DNA of 14,493 bases from Belnapia sp. (GTDB lineage Bacteria; Pseudomonadota; Alphaproteobacteria; Acetobacterales; Acetobacteraceae), in assembly GCA_028291445.1 (NCBI GenBank), contig JAQGIA010000239.1:1-14493 (forward strand), given 5' to 3'. This document shows, one piece after another, positions 6,633 to 13,952 of the stretch (its first letter is position 1; each line of letters starts with the position of its first letter). The translations under genes and the position numbers were made by a program. The notes beneath the pieces are model-generated. The model was not told the DNA's origin. It did no database searches and saw only the letters and a program-made list of their open reading frames with translations.

Positions 6633-7538
6633 ATGCCGGTCCTCGCGGTCCGGCACGTGACCACCTATCGCTACAAACAGGCCGTCTCCTTCGGGGAGCA
6701 TCGCATGATGCTCCGCCCGCGCGAGGGGCATGACCAGCGGCTGCTCGCCACCACCCTCCGCATCACGCCGGAGCCGGCGGAGCTGCGTTGGCTGCACGAT
6801 GTCTTCGGCAATAGCGTCGCCGTCGCCCGCTTCATCGGCCGGGCCAGTGAATTATGCTTCGACAGCACCGTGCTGCTGGACCACGCGCCGGGCAATGCCC
6901 TGGACTTCCCGGTGGGCGAGGGGGCGGAGACCTACCCCTTCTCCTACAGCACCGACGAGGCACCGGACCTCGCCCGCTCGATCGAGCAGCAGTATCCCGA
7001 TCCGGGGCGGGAGGTGGACCGCTGGGCCCGCCAATTCCTCCGCACCGACGGCCCGACCGATACCCGCGCCCTGCTGACCACCATCACCCACGCCATCCGC
7101 GCCCGCTTCACCTATGTCGCACGGGAGGAGATGGGCGTGCAGGACCCGATCCGGACCCTGCGGCTGGGCAGTGGAAGCTGCCGGGATTTCGCGGTGCTGA
7201 TGATCGAGGCGGTGCGCGCCCTGGGCTTTGCCGCGCGCTTCGTTTCGGGCTACCTCTATGTGCCGCAGCGCAGCACGCCCGGGCAGCCAGGCCGCGTCGG
7301 CGGCGGCGCGACCCATGCCTGGCTGCGGGTCTATGTGCCGGGCGCCGGCTGGGTGGAAATGGATCCGACCAACGGGATCATCGGCAATCGCGACCTGATC
7401 CGGGTCGCGGTGACCCGCGACCATCGCCATGCGGTACCGCTGCATGGCACCTGGACTGGCTTCCCCTCCGCCAGCCTCGGCATGACCGTCGAGGTCAGCG
7501 TCACCGAGGCGAGGCCCGAGACATCCAACAAGACTTGA
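6633..7538 (+). CDS. Transglutaminase family protein (intact Cys-His-Asp triad)
   Basis: A 301-residue bacterial transglutaminase-like protein. Residues 1-80 carry the Bact_transglu_N beta domain (VRHVTTYRYKQAVSFGEHRM). The transglutaminase core follows, with catalytic Cys183 in GSGSCRDFA, His228 in GGGATHAWLRVYVP, and Asp244 in WVEMDPTNG, so the enzyme should be active as an amide hydrolase, protease or amide transferase. It has no signal peptide, so it is probably cytoplasmic. The start at 6633 fits the family N-terminus even though only a weak ribosome site is present. The downstream gene is a second transglutaminase-like protein, 60 nt away, followed by an amidohydrolase. Relatives often cluster with alpha-E and ATP-grasp proteins in a peptide-modifying context; those partners are absent here. 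The substrate is unknown. Confidence 0.93.
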   Translation: MPVLAVRHVTTYRYKQAVSFGEHRMMLRPREGHDQRLLATTLRITPEPAELRWLHDVFGNSVAVARFIGRASELCFDSTVLLDHAPGNALDFPVGEGAETYPFSYSTDEAPDLARSIEQQYPDPGREVDRWARQFLRTDGPTDTRALLTTITHAIRARFTYVAREEMGVQDPIRTLRLGSGSCRDFAVLMIEAVRALGFAARFVSGYLYVPQRSTPGQPGRVGGGATHAWLRVYVPGAGWVEMDPTNGIIGNRDLIRVAVTRDHRHAVPLHGTWTGFPSASLGMTVEVSVTEARPETSNKT

Positions 7539-7598
7539 CCGAATCCGTCCCATCTTAGCGCTCCCTGGCTTTACGCCCTCCCGGAAGGACTCTGACCA

Positions 7599-8405
7599 AT
7601 GCGCATCCGCGCCGGTTACCAGATCGTCTACGACTGCCCGCAGCCTACACCCATGCTGCTGATGGTCAGCCCGCATCCGTCCCGCGTGCCGGATCTGGAG
7701 GCGCCGCATCTGATCACCTACGACCCGCCGATCGGCTCGCACCATTATACCGACGGCTTCGGCAATACCTGCACCCGCATCGTCGCCCCGCCCGGGCGAC
7801 TGACCATCGCCACCGAGCTGACCATCTCGGACAGCGGGTTGGTCGATCCGGTGGTGGCCCATGCCGTGCAGCATGCGGTACAGGAATTGCCCGACGAGGT
7901 GGTGGTCTACCTGCTCGGCAGCCGCTACTGCGACACCGACCGGCTGTCGGACACCGCCTGGTCGCTGTTTGCCAATACCCCGCCCGGCTGGGCCCGGGTG
8001 CAGGCCATCTGCGACTGGGTGCACAACCACATCGTCTTCAACTACGAGCACGCCAGCGCCCAGCGCACCGCCTGGGACGCCTATATGGAACGCCGGGGCG
8101 TCTGCCGCGACTATGCGCACCTGGCGGTCACCTTCTGCCGCTGCCTCAACATTCCCGCCCGCTACTGCACCGGCTGGCTGGGCGATATCGGCATGCCGCC
8201 GCCCTACGGTCCGATGGATTTCGCCGCCTGGTTCGAGGTCTATCTCGGTGGCCAGTGGCACACCTTCGATGCGCGCAACAACATGCCCCGCATCGGCCGC
8301 ATCCTGATGGCGCGTGGCCGCGACGCGACGGATGTCGCCATCGCCACCACCTTCGGTCCCTGTACCCTGGCGGACTTCCGGGTCATGACGGATGAGGTGC
8401 CGTGA
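7599..8405 (+). CDS. Transglutaminase-like family protein lacking the usual catalytic His
   Basis: A 268-residue protein of the transglutaminase superfamily, in a different subfamily from its neighbour. The nucleophile Cys169 lies in ERRGVCRDYAHLAVTFCR, and the expected Asp224 is in WHTFDARNN. At the position where HAW would hold the catalytic His, the sequence reads MDFAAWFEVYLGG, so Ala209 stands in its place. From memory, close relatives share an MDF-S/A-AWFE motif at this site, so this is probably a subfamily trait and not a sequencing error. It may use another His or be a binding or pseudo-enzyme. An AAGGA site lies 11 nt before the ATG. The stop overlaps the start of the next gene (GTGA), implying coupled translation. 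There is no signal peptide. The function is unknown. Confidence 0.88.
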   Translation: MRIRAGYQIVYDCPQPTPMLLMVSPHPSRVPDLEAPHLITYDPPIGSHHYTDGFGNTCTRIVAPPGRLTIATELTISDSGLVDPVVAHAVQHAVQELPDEVVVYLLGSRYCDTDRLSDTAWSLFANTPPGWARVQAICDWVHNHIVFNYEHASAQRTAWDAYMERRGVCRDYAHLAVTFCRCLNIPARYCTGWLGDIGMPPPYGPMDFAAWFEVYLGGQWHTFDARNNMPRIGRILMARGRDATDVAIATTFGPCTLADFRVMTDEVP

Positions 8406-9172
8406 CCGAGGCGGTCGCCATCCTCAATCCGGATGGCGCCTCGCGTTACGTGCTGCTCTGCGAACATGCCTCCAACTACATCCCTGAGCGCTATGCCGGG
8501 CTTGGGCTGGGGACCGCGGATCTGGCACGGCACATCGCCTGGGACATCGGCGCGGCGGAACTCGCCCGGCAATTATCCGCCCGGCTGGATGCGCCGCTGT
8601 TCCTCTCGGGCTATTCGCGGCTGCTGATCGACTGCAACCGGCCCCTGGGGTCGTCCACTTCCATCCCGCGGCGCAGCGAGGATACCGACATCCCCGGCAA
8701 CCACGACCTGCCGGCCAAGGAGATCGTCGCGCGGCAGGACCGCTATTTCCGCCCCTTCCACGCCGCCGTCGTCGCCTGCCTGGATGCGCGGGCCGGGCGG
8801 CCGACCCTCGCCCGGGACGGGCGGCCGACCCTCGCCCGGGACGGGCGGCCGACCATCGTCATCGGCGTCCACAGCTTCACCCCGGTCTATCAGGGCGTAA
8901 GCCGCCCCTGGCACGCCGGGTTGCTCTATGCGGCGGCAACGAGGCTGGGGCGCGGGCTGGTGGCGGCGCTGGCGGCCGACCCGGCCCTGGTGGTGGGCGA
9001 CAACGAGCCCTACCGGATCGAGCCTGAGCATGACTATACCGTGCCGATACATGGCGATGCGCGGGGCCTCCCCGCCGCGCTGATCGAGGTGCGGCAGGAT
9101 CTGCTGGCCGATGCGGCCGGCATCGCCGCCTGGACCGAACGGCTGGCGCCGGCCCTCGCCGCCATGGCCTGA
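8402..9172 (+). CDS. N-formylglutamate amidohydrolase family protein
   Basis: A 256-residue member of the FGase family, whose founding enzymes hydrolyse N-formyl-glutamate to glutamate and formate in histidine use. Many members act on other N-acyl or amide substrates. Visible family motifs are CEHASN (Glu21, His22), HIAWDIGA (44-51), SRLLIDCNRP (72-81) and GVHSFTP (His157). Translation starts at GTG 8402, overlapping the preceding stop as GTGA, with a GATGAGG ribosome site just upstream. Residues 132-151 are a 2.5-copy GRPTLARD tandem repeat not expected in the family, placed in the loop just before the GVHSFTP strand. There are no hut genes around, and the coupling to two transglutaminase-like genes suggests amide or peptide processing and not histidine breakdown; that is inference. 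Confidence 0.9.
   Translation: MTEAVAILNPDGASRYVLLCEHASNYIPERYAGLGLGTADLARHIAWDIGAAELARQLSARLDAPLFLSGYSRLLIDCNRPLGSSTSIPRRSEDTDIPGNHDLPAKEIVARQDRYFRPFHAAVVACLDARAGRPTLARDGRPTLARDGRPTIVIGVHSFTPVYQGVSRPWHAGLLYAAATRLGRGLVAALAADPALVVGDNEPYRIEPEHDYTVPIHGDARGLPAALIEVRQDLLADAAGIAAWTERLAPALAAMA
8795..8854 (+). repeat. 24-bp tandem repeat, 2.5 perfect copies, in frame within the amidohydrolase gene
   Basis: Copies at 8795-8818 and 8819-8842 are identical and are followed by a 12-bp partial copy at 8843-8854. Each full unit encodes GRPTLARD, so the repeat keeps the frame. Removing two units would leave ARAGRPTIVIGVHSFTP, which looks like the ordinary family sequence. The array is therefore best read as a recent slippage duplication of 48 bp. 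It is too short and spacer-free to be CRISPR. Confidence 0.9.
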
Positions 9173-9178
9173 ACCGGC

Positions 9179-9195
9179 GCGGGCTTGGTGCCCGC
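9179..9195 (+). terminator. Possible terminator hairpin after the amidohydrolase gene
   Basis: GCGGGC (9179-9184) and GCCCGC (9190-9195) form a perfect 6-bp GC stem with a TTGGT loop, 7 nt past the amidohydrolase stop. A pyrimidine-rich stretch containing TCTTTCTCCC follows about 16 nt later, and a second inverted repeat, CCGGCT/AGCCGG (9204-9209, 9223-9228), surrounds it. No clean T-tract directly follows the first stem, so termination before the downstream SDR is only suggested. Confidence 0.35.
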
Positions 9196-9257
9196 CCGCT
9201 TACCCGGCTAGTCTTTCTCCCAAGCCGGCAAGGCGATGGACGAAGGGGGAAAGCACC

Positions 9258-10049
9258 ATGGATTTCAATGGCAAGGTTGCGGTGGTTACCGGTGGCGGCA
9301 ATGGCATCGGCCGGGCCGCGGCGCTCGGCTTCGCGCAGCGCGGCGCCCGGGTGGTGGTGGTCGACCGGGACGGCGATGCCGCCGCCGCCGTCGCCGCAGA
9401 AATCGGCAAGGCCGCCATCGCCTGCACCGCCGACGTCACCCGCGCGGCCGATGTCGCGGCCTATGTGCAGGCCGCGCTCGATGCCTTCGGCAGCATCGAT
9501 TGCTTCCACAACAATGCCGGCATCGAGGGCAAGGTCGCGCCGATCGTCGAGTATGACGAAGCGGTCTACGATGCGGTGATGGCGGTGAACGTGAAGGGTG
9601 TGTTCCTCGGACTGCGCCATGTGCTGCCGGTGATGATCCTCCAGCAGCGCGGCGCGGTGGTGAACAACGCCTCGATCGCCGGGTTGGTCGGCACGGCGGG
9701 CATGTCGGCCTATGTCGCCTCCAAGCACGCCGTCATCGGCCTCACCAAGGTGGCGGCTGCCGAGGTCGGCCCCCTCGGCATCCGGGTGAATGCGGTCTGC
9801 CCGGGGCCGATCTCGACCCGGATGGTGCAGGATCTCGCCCGCCAGGTTTCGCCGAACAACCCCGAGGGGGTCGAGGAACGCTATGCCGCCGGCCTGCCGC
9901 TGCGCCGCTACGGCACCGTGGAGGAAGTCGCCAATCTGGTACTGTTCCTCGCCTCCGACCTCGCCGGCAATATCACCGGTGGGCAATATACCGTGGACGG
10001 CGGGCGCACCGCGGCGCCCGCCGGCATCGCCCAGGCCGGTCTCAGATAG
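9258..10049 (+). CDS. Short-chain dehydrogenase/reductase (SDR), classical type
   Basis: A 263-residue classical SDR, expected to be a cytoplasmic NAD-dependent alcohol or 3-oxo substrate dehydrogenase. The nucleotide motif TGGGNGIG is at residues 11-18, and Asp36 at the end of the second strand favours NAD over NADP. HNNAG follows the fourth strand. The triad shows Ser139, Tyr152 and Lys156 (YVASK) with standard spacing, and the C-terminal block NITGGQYTVDGG is typical. The ATG at 9258 is preceded by AGGGGG; the frame is open further upstream but without family sequence. It lies 85 nt after the amidohydrolase gene with a possible hairpin between them, so it may be independently transcribed. 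Its end is only 3 nt from the convergent Lin0512 gene. The substrate is unknown. It is not a close paralog of the SDR at 754-1545. Confidence 0.95.
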   Translation: MDFNGKVAVVTGGGNGIGRAAALGFAQRGARVVVVDRDGDAAAAVAAEIGKAAIACTADVTRAADVAAYVQAALDAFGSIDCFHNNAGIEGKVAPIVEYDEAVYDAVMAVNVKGVFLGLRHVLPVMILQQRGAVVNNASIAGLVGTAGMSAYVASKHAVIGLTKVAAAEVGPLGIRVNAVCPGPISTRMVQDLARQVSPNNPEGVEERYAAGLPLRRYGTVEEVANLVLFLASDLAGNITGGQYTVDGGRTAAPAGIAQAGLR

Positions 10050-10052
10050 CCG

Positions 10053-10394
10053 CTACGGCAAATCCAGCCGGACGATGATGGCGGCGCTGGCGATCACTGC
10101 CAGGTCGTCCGTCTCGTCGTCCGGCACGTCGAGCCCGCCCTTGACCACCCGCACGGTGACGATGCCGTGCGGCAGCGAGGCACGCACCCGCTCCGCATCG
10201 ACCTTATCCGGCTGCTGCACGCCGATGGTGACGTCGACCAGCATGGTCTTCGGGTCCACCTTCAGCGACCGCAGCATCGTCAGCGAGGAATGGTGCAGCG
10301 CATCCTGCACCGCCCGCAGCGCCGCCTTGGTATAATCGCCGCCATGCAGGTCGTTGCCGGCGCCCATCTCCAGGATCACGCGCTTCGCGGTCAT
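10053..10394 (-). CDS. Lin0512 family protein (copy A)
   Basis: A 113-residue protein of the conserved Lin0512 family, function unknown. The diagnostic sequence is clear: KRVILEMGAGNDLHGGDYTKAA, then DALHHSSLT, VTIGVQQPDKVD, LPHGIVTV and VKGGLDVP. It looks like a small alpha/beta domain without signal peptide or membrane segment. The start at 10394 overlaps the stop of the upstream paralog as ATGA, so the two are probably made together. Differences from copy B include DLHGGDYT for DIRGTDYT and HHSSLT for HNSLT. Such paired copies suggest a hetero-oligomer, but this is inference. It is the last gene of the minus-strand operon headed by a family-5 solute-binding protein and converges on the SDR with a 3-nt gap. 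Confidence 0.9.
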   Translation of the reverse strand: MTAKRVILEMGAGNDLHGGDYTKAALRAVQDALHHSSLTMLRSLKVDPKTMLVDVTIGVQQPDKVDAERVRASLPHGIVTVRVVKGGLDVPDDETDDLAVIASAAIIVRLDLP

Positions 10395-10750
10395 GCCACC
10401 TGCTCCGGGGCCGGGATATCCAGCCGCACGATCGCCGCCGCATGCGCCATCACCGTGCTGCCGGTGCCGGACTCGTTCGGGATTTCGAGCCCGCCCTCCA
10501 CCACCGTCACCGTGCCGCTGCCATGCGGCAGGATCGCCAGCACCGCCGCGTGATCCACCTGCTCCGGCTTCGGCACGCCGATCCGGACCTCGACCCGCAT
10601 GCTGTCGATATCGACGCCGAGTGCATTGGTGATGGTCAGCGAGTTGTGCCACAGCGCATCGCGCAGGGCGCGCACCGCCGCCTTGGTATAGTCGGTGCCG
10701 CGGATATCGGTTCCCATGCCGATCTCCAGCACCATGCGTCGCAGCGCCAT
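10391..10750 (-). CDS. Lin0512 family protein (copy B)
   Basis: A 119-residue paralog of the adjacent Lin0512 protein. The shared blocks are MVLEIGMGTDIRGTDYTKAA, DALWHNSLT, VRIGVPKPEQVD, LPHGSGTVTV and VEGGLEIP. The C-terminus carries a short extension, PAPEQVA. The start at 10748-10750 is chosen because it lies 2 nt after the stop of the binding-protein gene and has a GGAGAAG ribosome site inside that gene; MVLEIG at 10735 is an alternative start. A longer in-frame reading up to 10822 runs through the binding-protein gene and is rejected. Tight spacing on both sides indicates one polycistronic message. The function is unknown; a role tied to the imported substrate is a contextual guess. Confidence 0.88.
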   Translation of the reverse strand: MALRRMVLEIGMGTDIRGTDYTKAAVRALRDALWHNSLTITNALGVDIDSMRVEVRIGVPKPEQVDHAAVLAILPHGSGTVTVVEGGLEIPNESGTGSTVMAHAAAIVRLDIPAPEQVA

Positions 10751-10752
10751 GC

Positions 10753-12369
10753 TCAGGTCTTCTCCACATTCCAGAACACCGGCACGGGTCCCTTCAGTAT
10801 GCCCTGCAGGTTGCTCCGCCATGCACTGGGGGGCAAATACTGGCCGAGCGGGATGAAGGGCACCGTCTCGAAGGAGCGCGCCTGGATCGCCTGGTCCAGC
10901 CGGCGCAGCTCCGCCTCATCCGTGCCGTCCATCCAGGCCTCGCGCATTCCTTCCACCTGGGCATCCTCCGGCCAGCCGAACCAGGCGTGCCGGCCGTTGC
11001 CGCGCAGGTTGGAGGCGAAGACCGGGTCGCGGTATTCCGCTGCCGGGAAACCGGCGGGGAAGACCGACCAGCCGCCCTTGTCCAACGGTTCCATGTTGGT
11101 ACGGCGCTGGACGATGGTTCCCCAGTCCATCGACTGGTCGTCGATGTTCAGCCCCACCGCCCGCCAGGCGGCGACGGCGACGCTGGTGAAGGCGTCGTAG
11201 AAGGTCTGGTCGGTCGGGTGCAGGCAGAGGATGCGTTCCCCGGCATAGCCGGCCTCGGCCAGCATGCGCCGGATCGCCTCCGGCCCGGGGCGCTGGCGGA
11301 CCGTCGCCATGCCCGTATCGCTTGCGGAGGGCGTGCCGGGCAGGAAATACCCGACCGGGGCGCGGAACAGCGAGGCGTCGTTGCCCATCGCCGCGGTCAT
11401 CACCTCGACCTGGTCGATCGCCGCCATCATGGCGCGCCGCACGCCGGGATTGGCCGTCGCGCCATGCAGATGGTTCGGCCGCATGGCGCCGAAGGTGCCG
11501 TAATTGTCGATCTGCCCGACCGTCACGCCCCGCGCCCGCTTCAGCCGCGAGAGCAGGTCGGGCAGCGGCTGGTCGATCCAGTCCACCTCGCCGTTGATCA
11601 GCGCATTCGCCGCCGTGGCGGGGTCCGGCAGGATCTGCCATTCCACCCGGTCGACCAGCACCCGGTAGCCGCCGGCGGCATGGCTCGCCGGCTCCGGCCG
11701 CGGCGAATATTGCTCGAATTTGGCGAAGACGGCGCGGCTGCCGGGCACGTATTCATCCGCCACCCAGCGGAAGGGGCCGCTGCCGATGAACTCGGCCACC
11801 TGCTTGTAGGGGTCGGTCAGCGCCAGCCGTTCCGGCATGATGACCGGGCTCGGCTGGGTTTTTGCCAGCGCATAGGGCAACGAGGCGAAGGGCTTGTTCA
11901 GCCGCCAGACCAGGGTGCGGTCGTCGATCGCCTCCAGCGAGTCCAGCCGGGCGGCGATGGTCTGGCCGATCGGGTCGCGCACCATCCAGCGCTTGAGCGA
12001 GGCGACGCAATCCCGTGCGGTGACCGGCTCGCCGCTGTGGAACCTCAGGCCGTCGCGCAGCCGCATGGTCCAGCGCCGGGCATTGTCCTCGACCCGGTGG
12101 CCCTCGACCATCTGCGGCTGCGGGTTGAGCTGCTCGTCGCGGCCGTACAGCGTCTCGAACAGCAGATGCGCCGAATTGCGGGTGACGACGGCGGTGGTCC
12201 AGACCGGGTCCAGGCTGGTGAGATTGGCCTGCGGCACATGGATCAGCACCTTTGGCGGGGCGGCCAGGGCTGGTGTGGCCAATGCTGTCATGGTCAGTGC
12301 TGGCGCGGCGAGGCCGGCGGGCAATGCAAGGCTGGCTGGCAGCGCGGCCAGCAATTGGCGTCGGCGCAT
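10753..12369 (-). CDS. ABC transporter substrate-binding protein, family 5 (dipeptide/oligopeptide-type)
   Basis: A 538-residue periplasmic binding protein of the SBP_bac_5 family (DppA/OppA/NikA-like), at the usual length. The N-terminus MRRRQLLAALPASLALPAG continues into a long hydrophobic signal ending near ALA-APPK. The mature part begins with the family block ANLTSLDPVWTT and LLFETLYGRDEQLNPQPQMVEG. It continues with RWTMRLRDGLRFHSGEPVTARD, GSGPFRWVADEYVPGSRAVF, and a late domain with PGPEAIRRMLAEAGYAG. The start has AGGAG 8 nt upstream. No permease or ATPase gene lies in the window. It heads an operon with two Lin0512 genes (2-nt gap) and is divergent from the FMN monooxygenase, which may act on the same compound. 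Ligands of this family include peptides, opines, nickel chelates and glycosides; no choice can be made. Confidence 0.94.
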   Translation of the reverse strand: MRRRQLLAALPASLALPAGLAAPALTMTALATPALAAPPKVLIHVPQANLTSLDPVWTTAVVTRNSAHLLFETLYGRDEQLNPQPQMVEGHRVEDNARRWTMRLRDGLRFHSGEPVTARDCVASLKRWMVRDPIGQTIAARLDSLEAIDDRTLVWRLNKPFASLPYALAKTQPSPVIMPERLALTDPYKQVAEFIGSGPFRWVADEYVPGSRAVFAKFEQYSPRPEPASHAAGGYRVLVDRVEWQILPDPATAANALINGEVDWIDQPLPDLLSRLKRARGVTVGQIDNYGTFGAMRPNHLHGATANPGVRRAMMAAIDQVEVMTAAMGNDASLFRAPVGYFLPGTPSASDTGMATVRQRPGPEAIRRMLAEAGYAGERILCLHPTDQTFYDAFTSVAVAAWRAVGLNIDDQSMDWGTIVQRRTNMEPLDKGGWSVFPAGFPAAEYRDPVFASNLRGNGRHAWFGWPEDAQVEGMREAWMDGTDEAELRRLDQAIQARSFETVPFIPLGQYLPPSAWRSNLQGILKGPVPVFWNVEKT

Positions 12370-12587
12370 CCTCGGCTCCTGTTCCCAGATGCGGCCCTGC
12401 TTGCTCCCCCGTGGCGTAGATGGGGGGGCGGGCCTTGCCCCGGAGTGTCCACCGGACCGCGCCTTGCCGCAACGCCTGCCGCAAATCGGGCAGGGCAGGG
12501 CCGGCAGGGCGAGATCGCCCGGCCTTTGGCGCTTGCACCGGCTGGCCCACGGCGCAAATTGCGCCGGCCCGATCGAGCGAGGACCGC
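12370..12587. promoter_or_regulatory. Divergent promoter region with a perfect 15-bp palindrome (12551-12565)
   Basis: This 218-nt gap must drive the binding-protein/Lin0512 operon (minus) and the FMN monooxygenase pair (plus). The clearest element is GGCGCAAATTGCGCC at 12551-12565: 7-bp arms that are exact reverse complements around a single central A, ending 22 nt before the monooxygenase ATG. That suits an operator or repressor site. The single-base centre makes it a poor RNA hairpin unless the loop widens. A run of seven G at 12422-12428 faces a C5 run at 12406-12410. No confident -35/-10 pair was found, and no regulator gene is in view. Confidence 0.45.
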
Positions 12588-13952
12588 ATGAGCACCCCCA
12601 GCCAGAGCGCGCCCAGCTTGAGCGCCGACCGCCATATCAAGCTCGGTCTCTCGATGCGCTACCTCGGCTACCACGCCGCGGCCTGGCGCCATCCGGAGGC
12701 CGATCCCGGCGCCGCCTCCAAGCTCAGCCACTTCCGCCGCATCGCCGAGACCGCCGAGGCGGCGAAGTTCGACATGCTGTTCCTGGCGGATGGCATCGGC
12801 CTGCGGACCCGGGACGACCCACCGGGCGCGCTTTGCCGCTCGCACCAGACGGCCGAGCTGGAACCCTTGACCCTGCTCTCGGCGCTGGCCGCGGTGACCA
12901 GCCGCATCGGCCTCGTCTCCACCGCCTCGACCACCTACAACGAGCCCTTCCACATCGCCCGCAAATGGGCCTCGCTGGATCATCTCAGCGGCGGTCGCGC
13001 CGGCTGGAACATCGTCACCTCCTGGTCCGAGGCCGAGGCGTGGAATTTCAACCGCGAACAGCACATGGACTACGAGACGCGCTACGAGCGCGCTGCCGAA
13101 TTCGTCGAGGTGGTGAAGGGGCTATGGGATAGTTGGGAAGGCGATGCGCTGGTCCATGACAAGGCCAGCGGCATCTTCTTCGACCAGTCGAAGCTCCACG
13201 TGCTGCACCACAAGGGCAAGCATTTCCAGGTGCGCGGCCCGCTGACCATCGCCCGCACGCCGCAGGGGCGGCCGATCATGGTGCAGGCCGGCGCCTCGGA
13301 GCAGGGGCTCGAGATCGCCGCCGGCAGCGCCGACGTGGTCTATACCGGCGCGCTGAACCTGGACGCGGCGCGGGACTATTACGTGAACCTCAAGTCCCGC
13401 TTGGCGAAATACGGCCGCGCCTGGAACGACCTCAAGATCATGCCCGGCATCACCTTGTTCATCGGCCGGACCGAGGCGGAGGCGCGGGCGAAATACGACC
13501 AGCTCAACGACCTCGTCGCGCCCGAACTGGGCCTGTCCTACCTCTATGGCCAGATGGGCGACCTCTCGGCCTATCCGCTGGATGGGCCGGTGCCGGAGCC
13601 GAAGGACCCCCGGGTCCGCAGCATGGCGGCGAACAACCTGGCGCTGGCCCGGCGGGAGAATTTGACCATCCGGCAGCTCTATACCCGCATCGCCGCCGGC
13701 TTCGGTGGCCGGGTGATGATCGGCACGCCGGAGCAGATCGTCGACGACATGGTGCGCTGGGTCGAGGCCGGCGCCGCCGATGGCTTCAACATCTGCCCGC
13801 CGGTGCTGCCGCTCGGCCTCGATGATTTCGTCGAGCTGGTCATGCCGGAACTGCGCCGCCGGGGCCTGTTCCGCACCGAATACGAAGGCGCCACCTTGCG
13901 GGAGAACCTCGGGGTGCCGATGCCGCGCAACCGCTATGCCTCCGCCGGATGA
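12588..13952 (+). CDS. NtaA/SnaA/DszA-family FMN-dependent monooxygenase (luciferase-like)
   Basis: A 454-residue flavin-dependent monooxygenase of the luciferase-like superfamily, NtaA/SnaA/DszA branch, with typical length. Such enzymes use reduced FMN from a separate reductase and O2 to cleave C-N or C-S bonds (nitrilotriacetate, pristinamycin, dibenzothiophene sulfone) or similar. Family blocks seen are EAAKFDMLFLADG near the N-terminus, NEPFHIARKWASLDHLSGGR followed by AGWNIVTSW, HMDYETRYERAAEFVEVVKGLWDSW, the FMN-phosphate region QGRPIMVQAGASEQGLEIAA, and the late AADGFNICPP. A GAGGA site precedes the ATG at 12588; upstream open frame is ignored because it lacks family sequence. It overlaps the following flavoprotein gene by ATGA, suggesting joint action. 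No flavin reductase gene is visible. The substrate is unknown. Confidence 0.95.
   Translation: MSTPSQSAPSLSADRHIKLGLSMRYLGYHAAAWRHPEADPGAASKLSHFRRIAETAEAAKFDMLFLADGIGLRTRDDPPGALCRSHQTAELEPLTLLSALAAVTSRIGLVSTASTTYNEPFHIARKWASLDHLSGGRAGWNIVTSWSEAEAWNFNREQHMDYETRYERAAEFVEVVKGLWDSWEGDALVHDKASGIFFDQSKLHVLHHKGKHFQVRGPLTIARTPQGRPIMVQAGASEQGLEIAAGSADVVYTGALNLDAARDYYVNLKSRLAKYGRAWNDLKIMPGITLFIGRTEAEARAKYDQLNDLVAPELGLSYLYGQMGDLSAYPLDGPVPEPKDPRVRSMAANNLALARRENLTIRQLYTRIAAGFGGRVMIGTPEQIVDDMVRWVEAGAADGFNICPPVLPLGLDDFVELVMPELRRRGLFRTEYEGATLRENLGVPMPRNRYASAG

Noticed and set aside
6852..8261. 469-codon open frame antisense to both transglutaminase genes
   Set aside because: It spans two genes and the gap between them, has antisense-like composition and no family resemblance.
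8795..8854. Short direct repeats considered as a CRISPR fragment
   Set aside because: The units are head to tail without spacers, in frame inside a real gene, so they are a simple tandem duplication.
8877..9986. 369-codon open frame antisense to the amidohydrolase and SDR genes
   Set aside because: It crosses two well-supported genes and their spacer, with no domain or start context.
10395..10822. N-terminal extensions of the two Lin0512 proteins
   Set aside because: The longer frames overlap upstream coding sequence and lack family similarity. The short starts are set by ATGA or 2-nt junctions and match the family N-terminus.
10987..12591. 534-codon plus-strand open frame antisense to the family-5 binding protein
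   Set aside because: Composition is His/Arg/Gly/Asp-rich with no motif. The minus-strand reading has a signal peptide and the family blocks.
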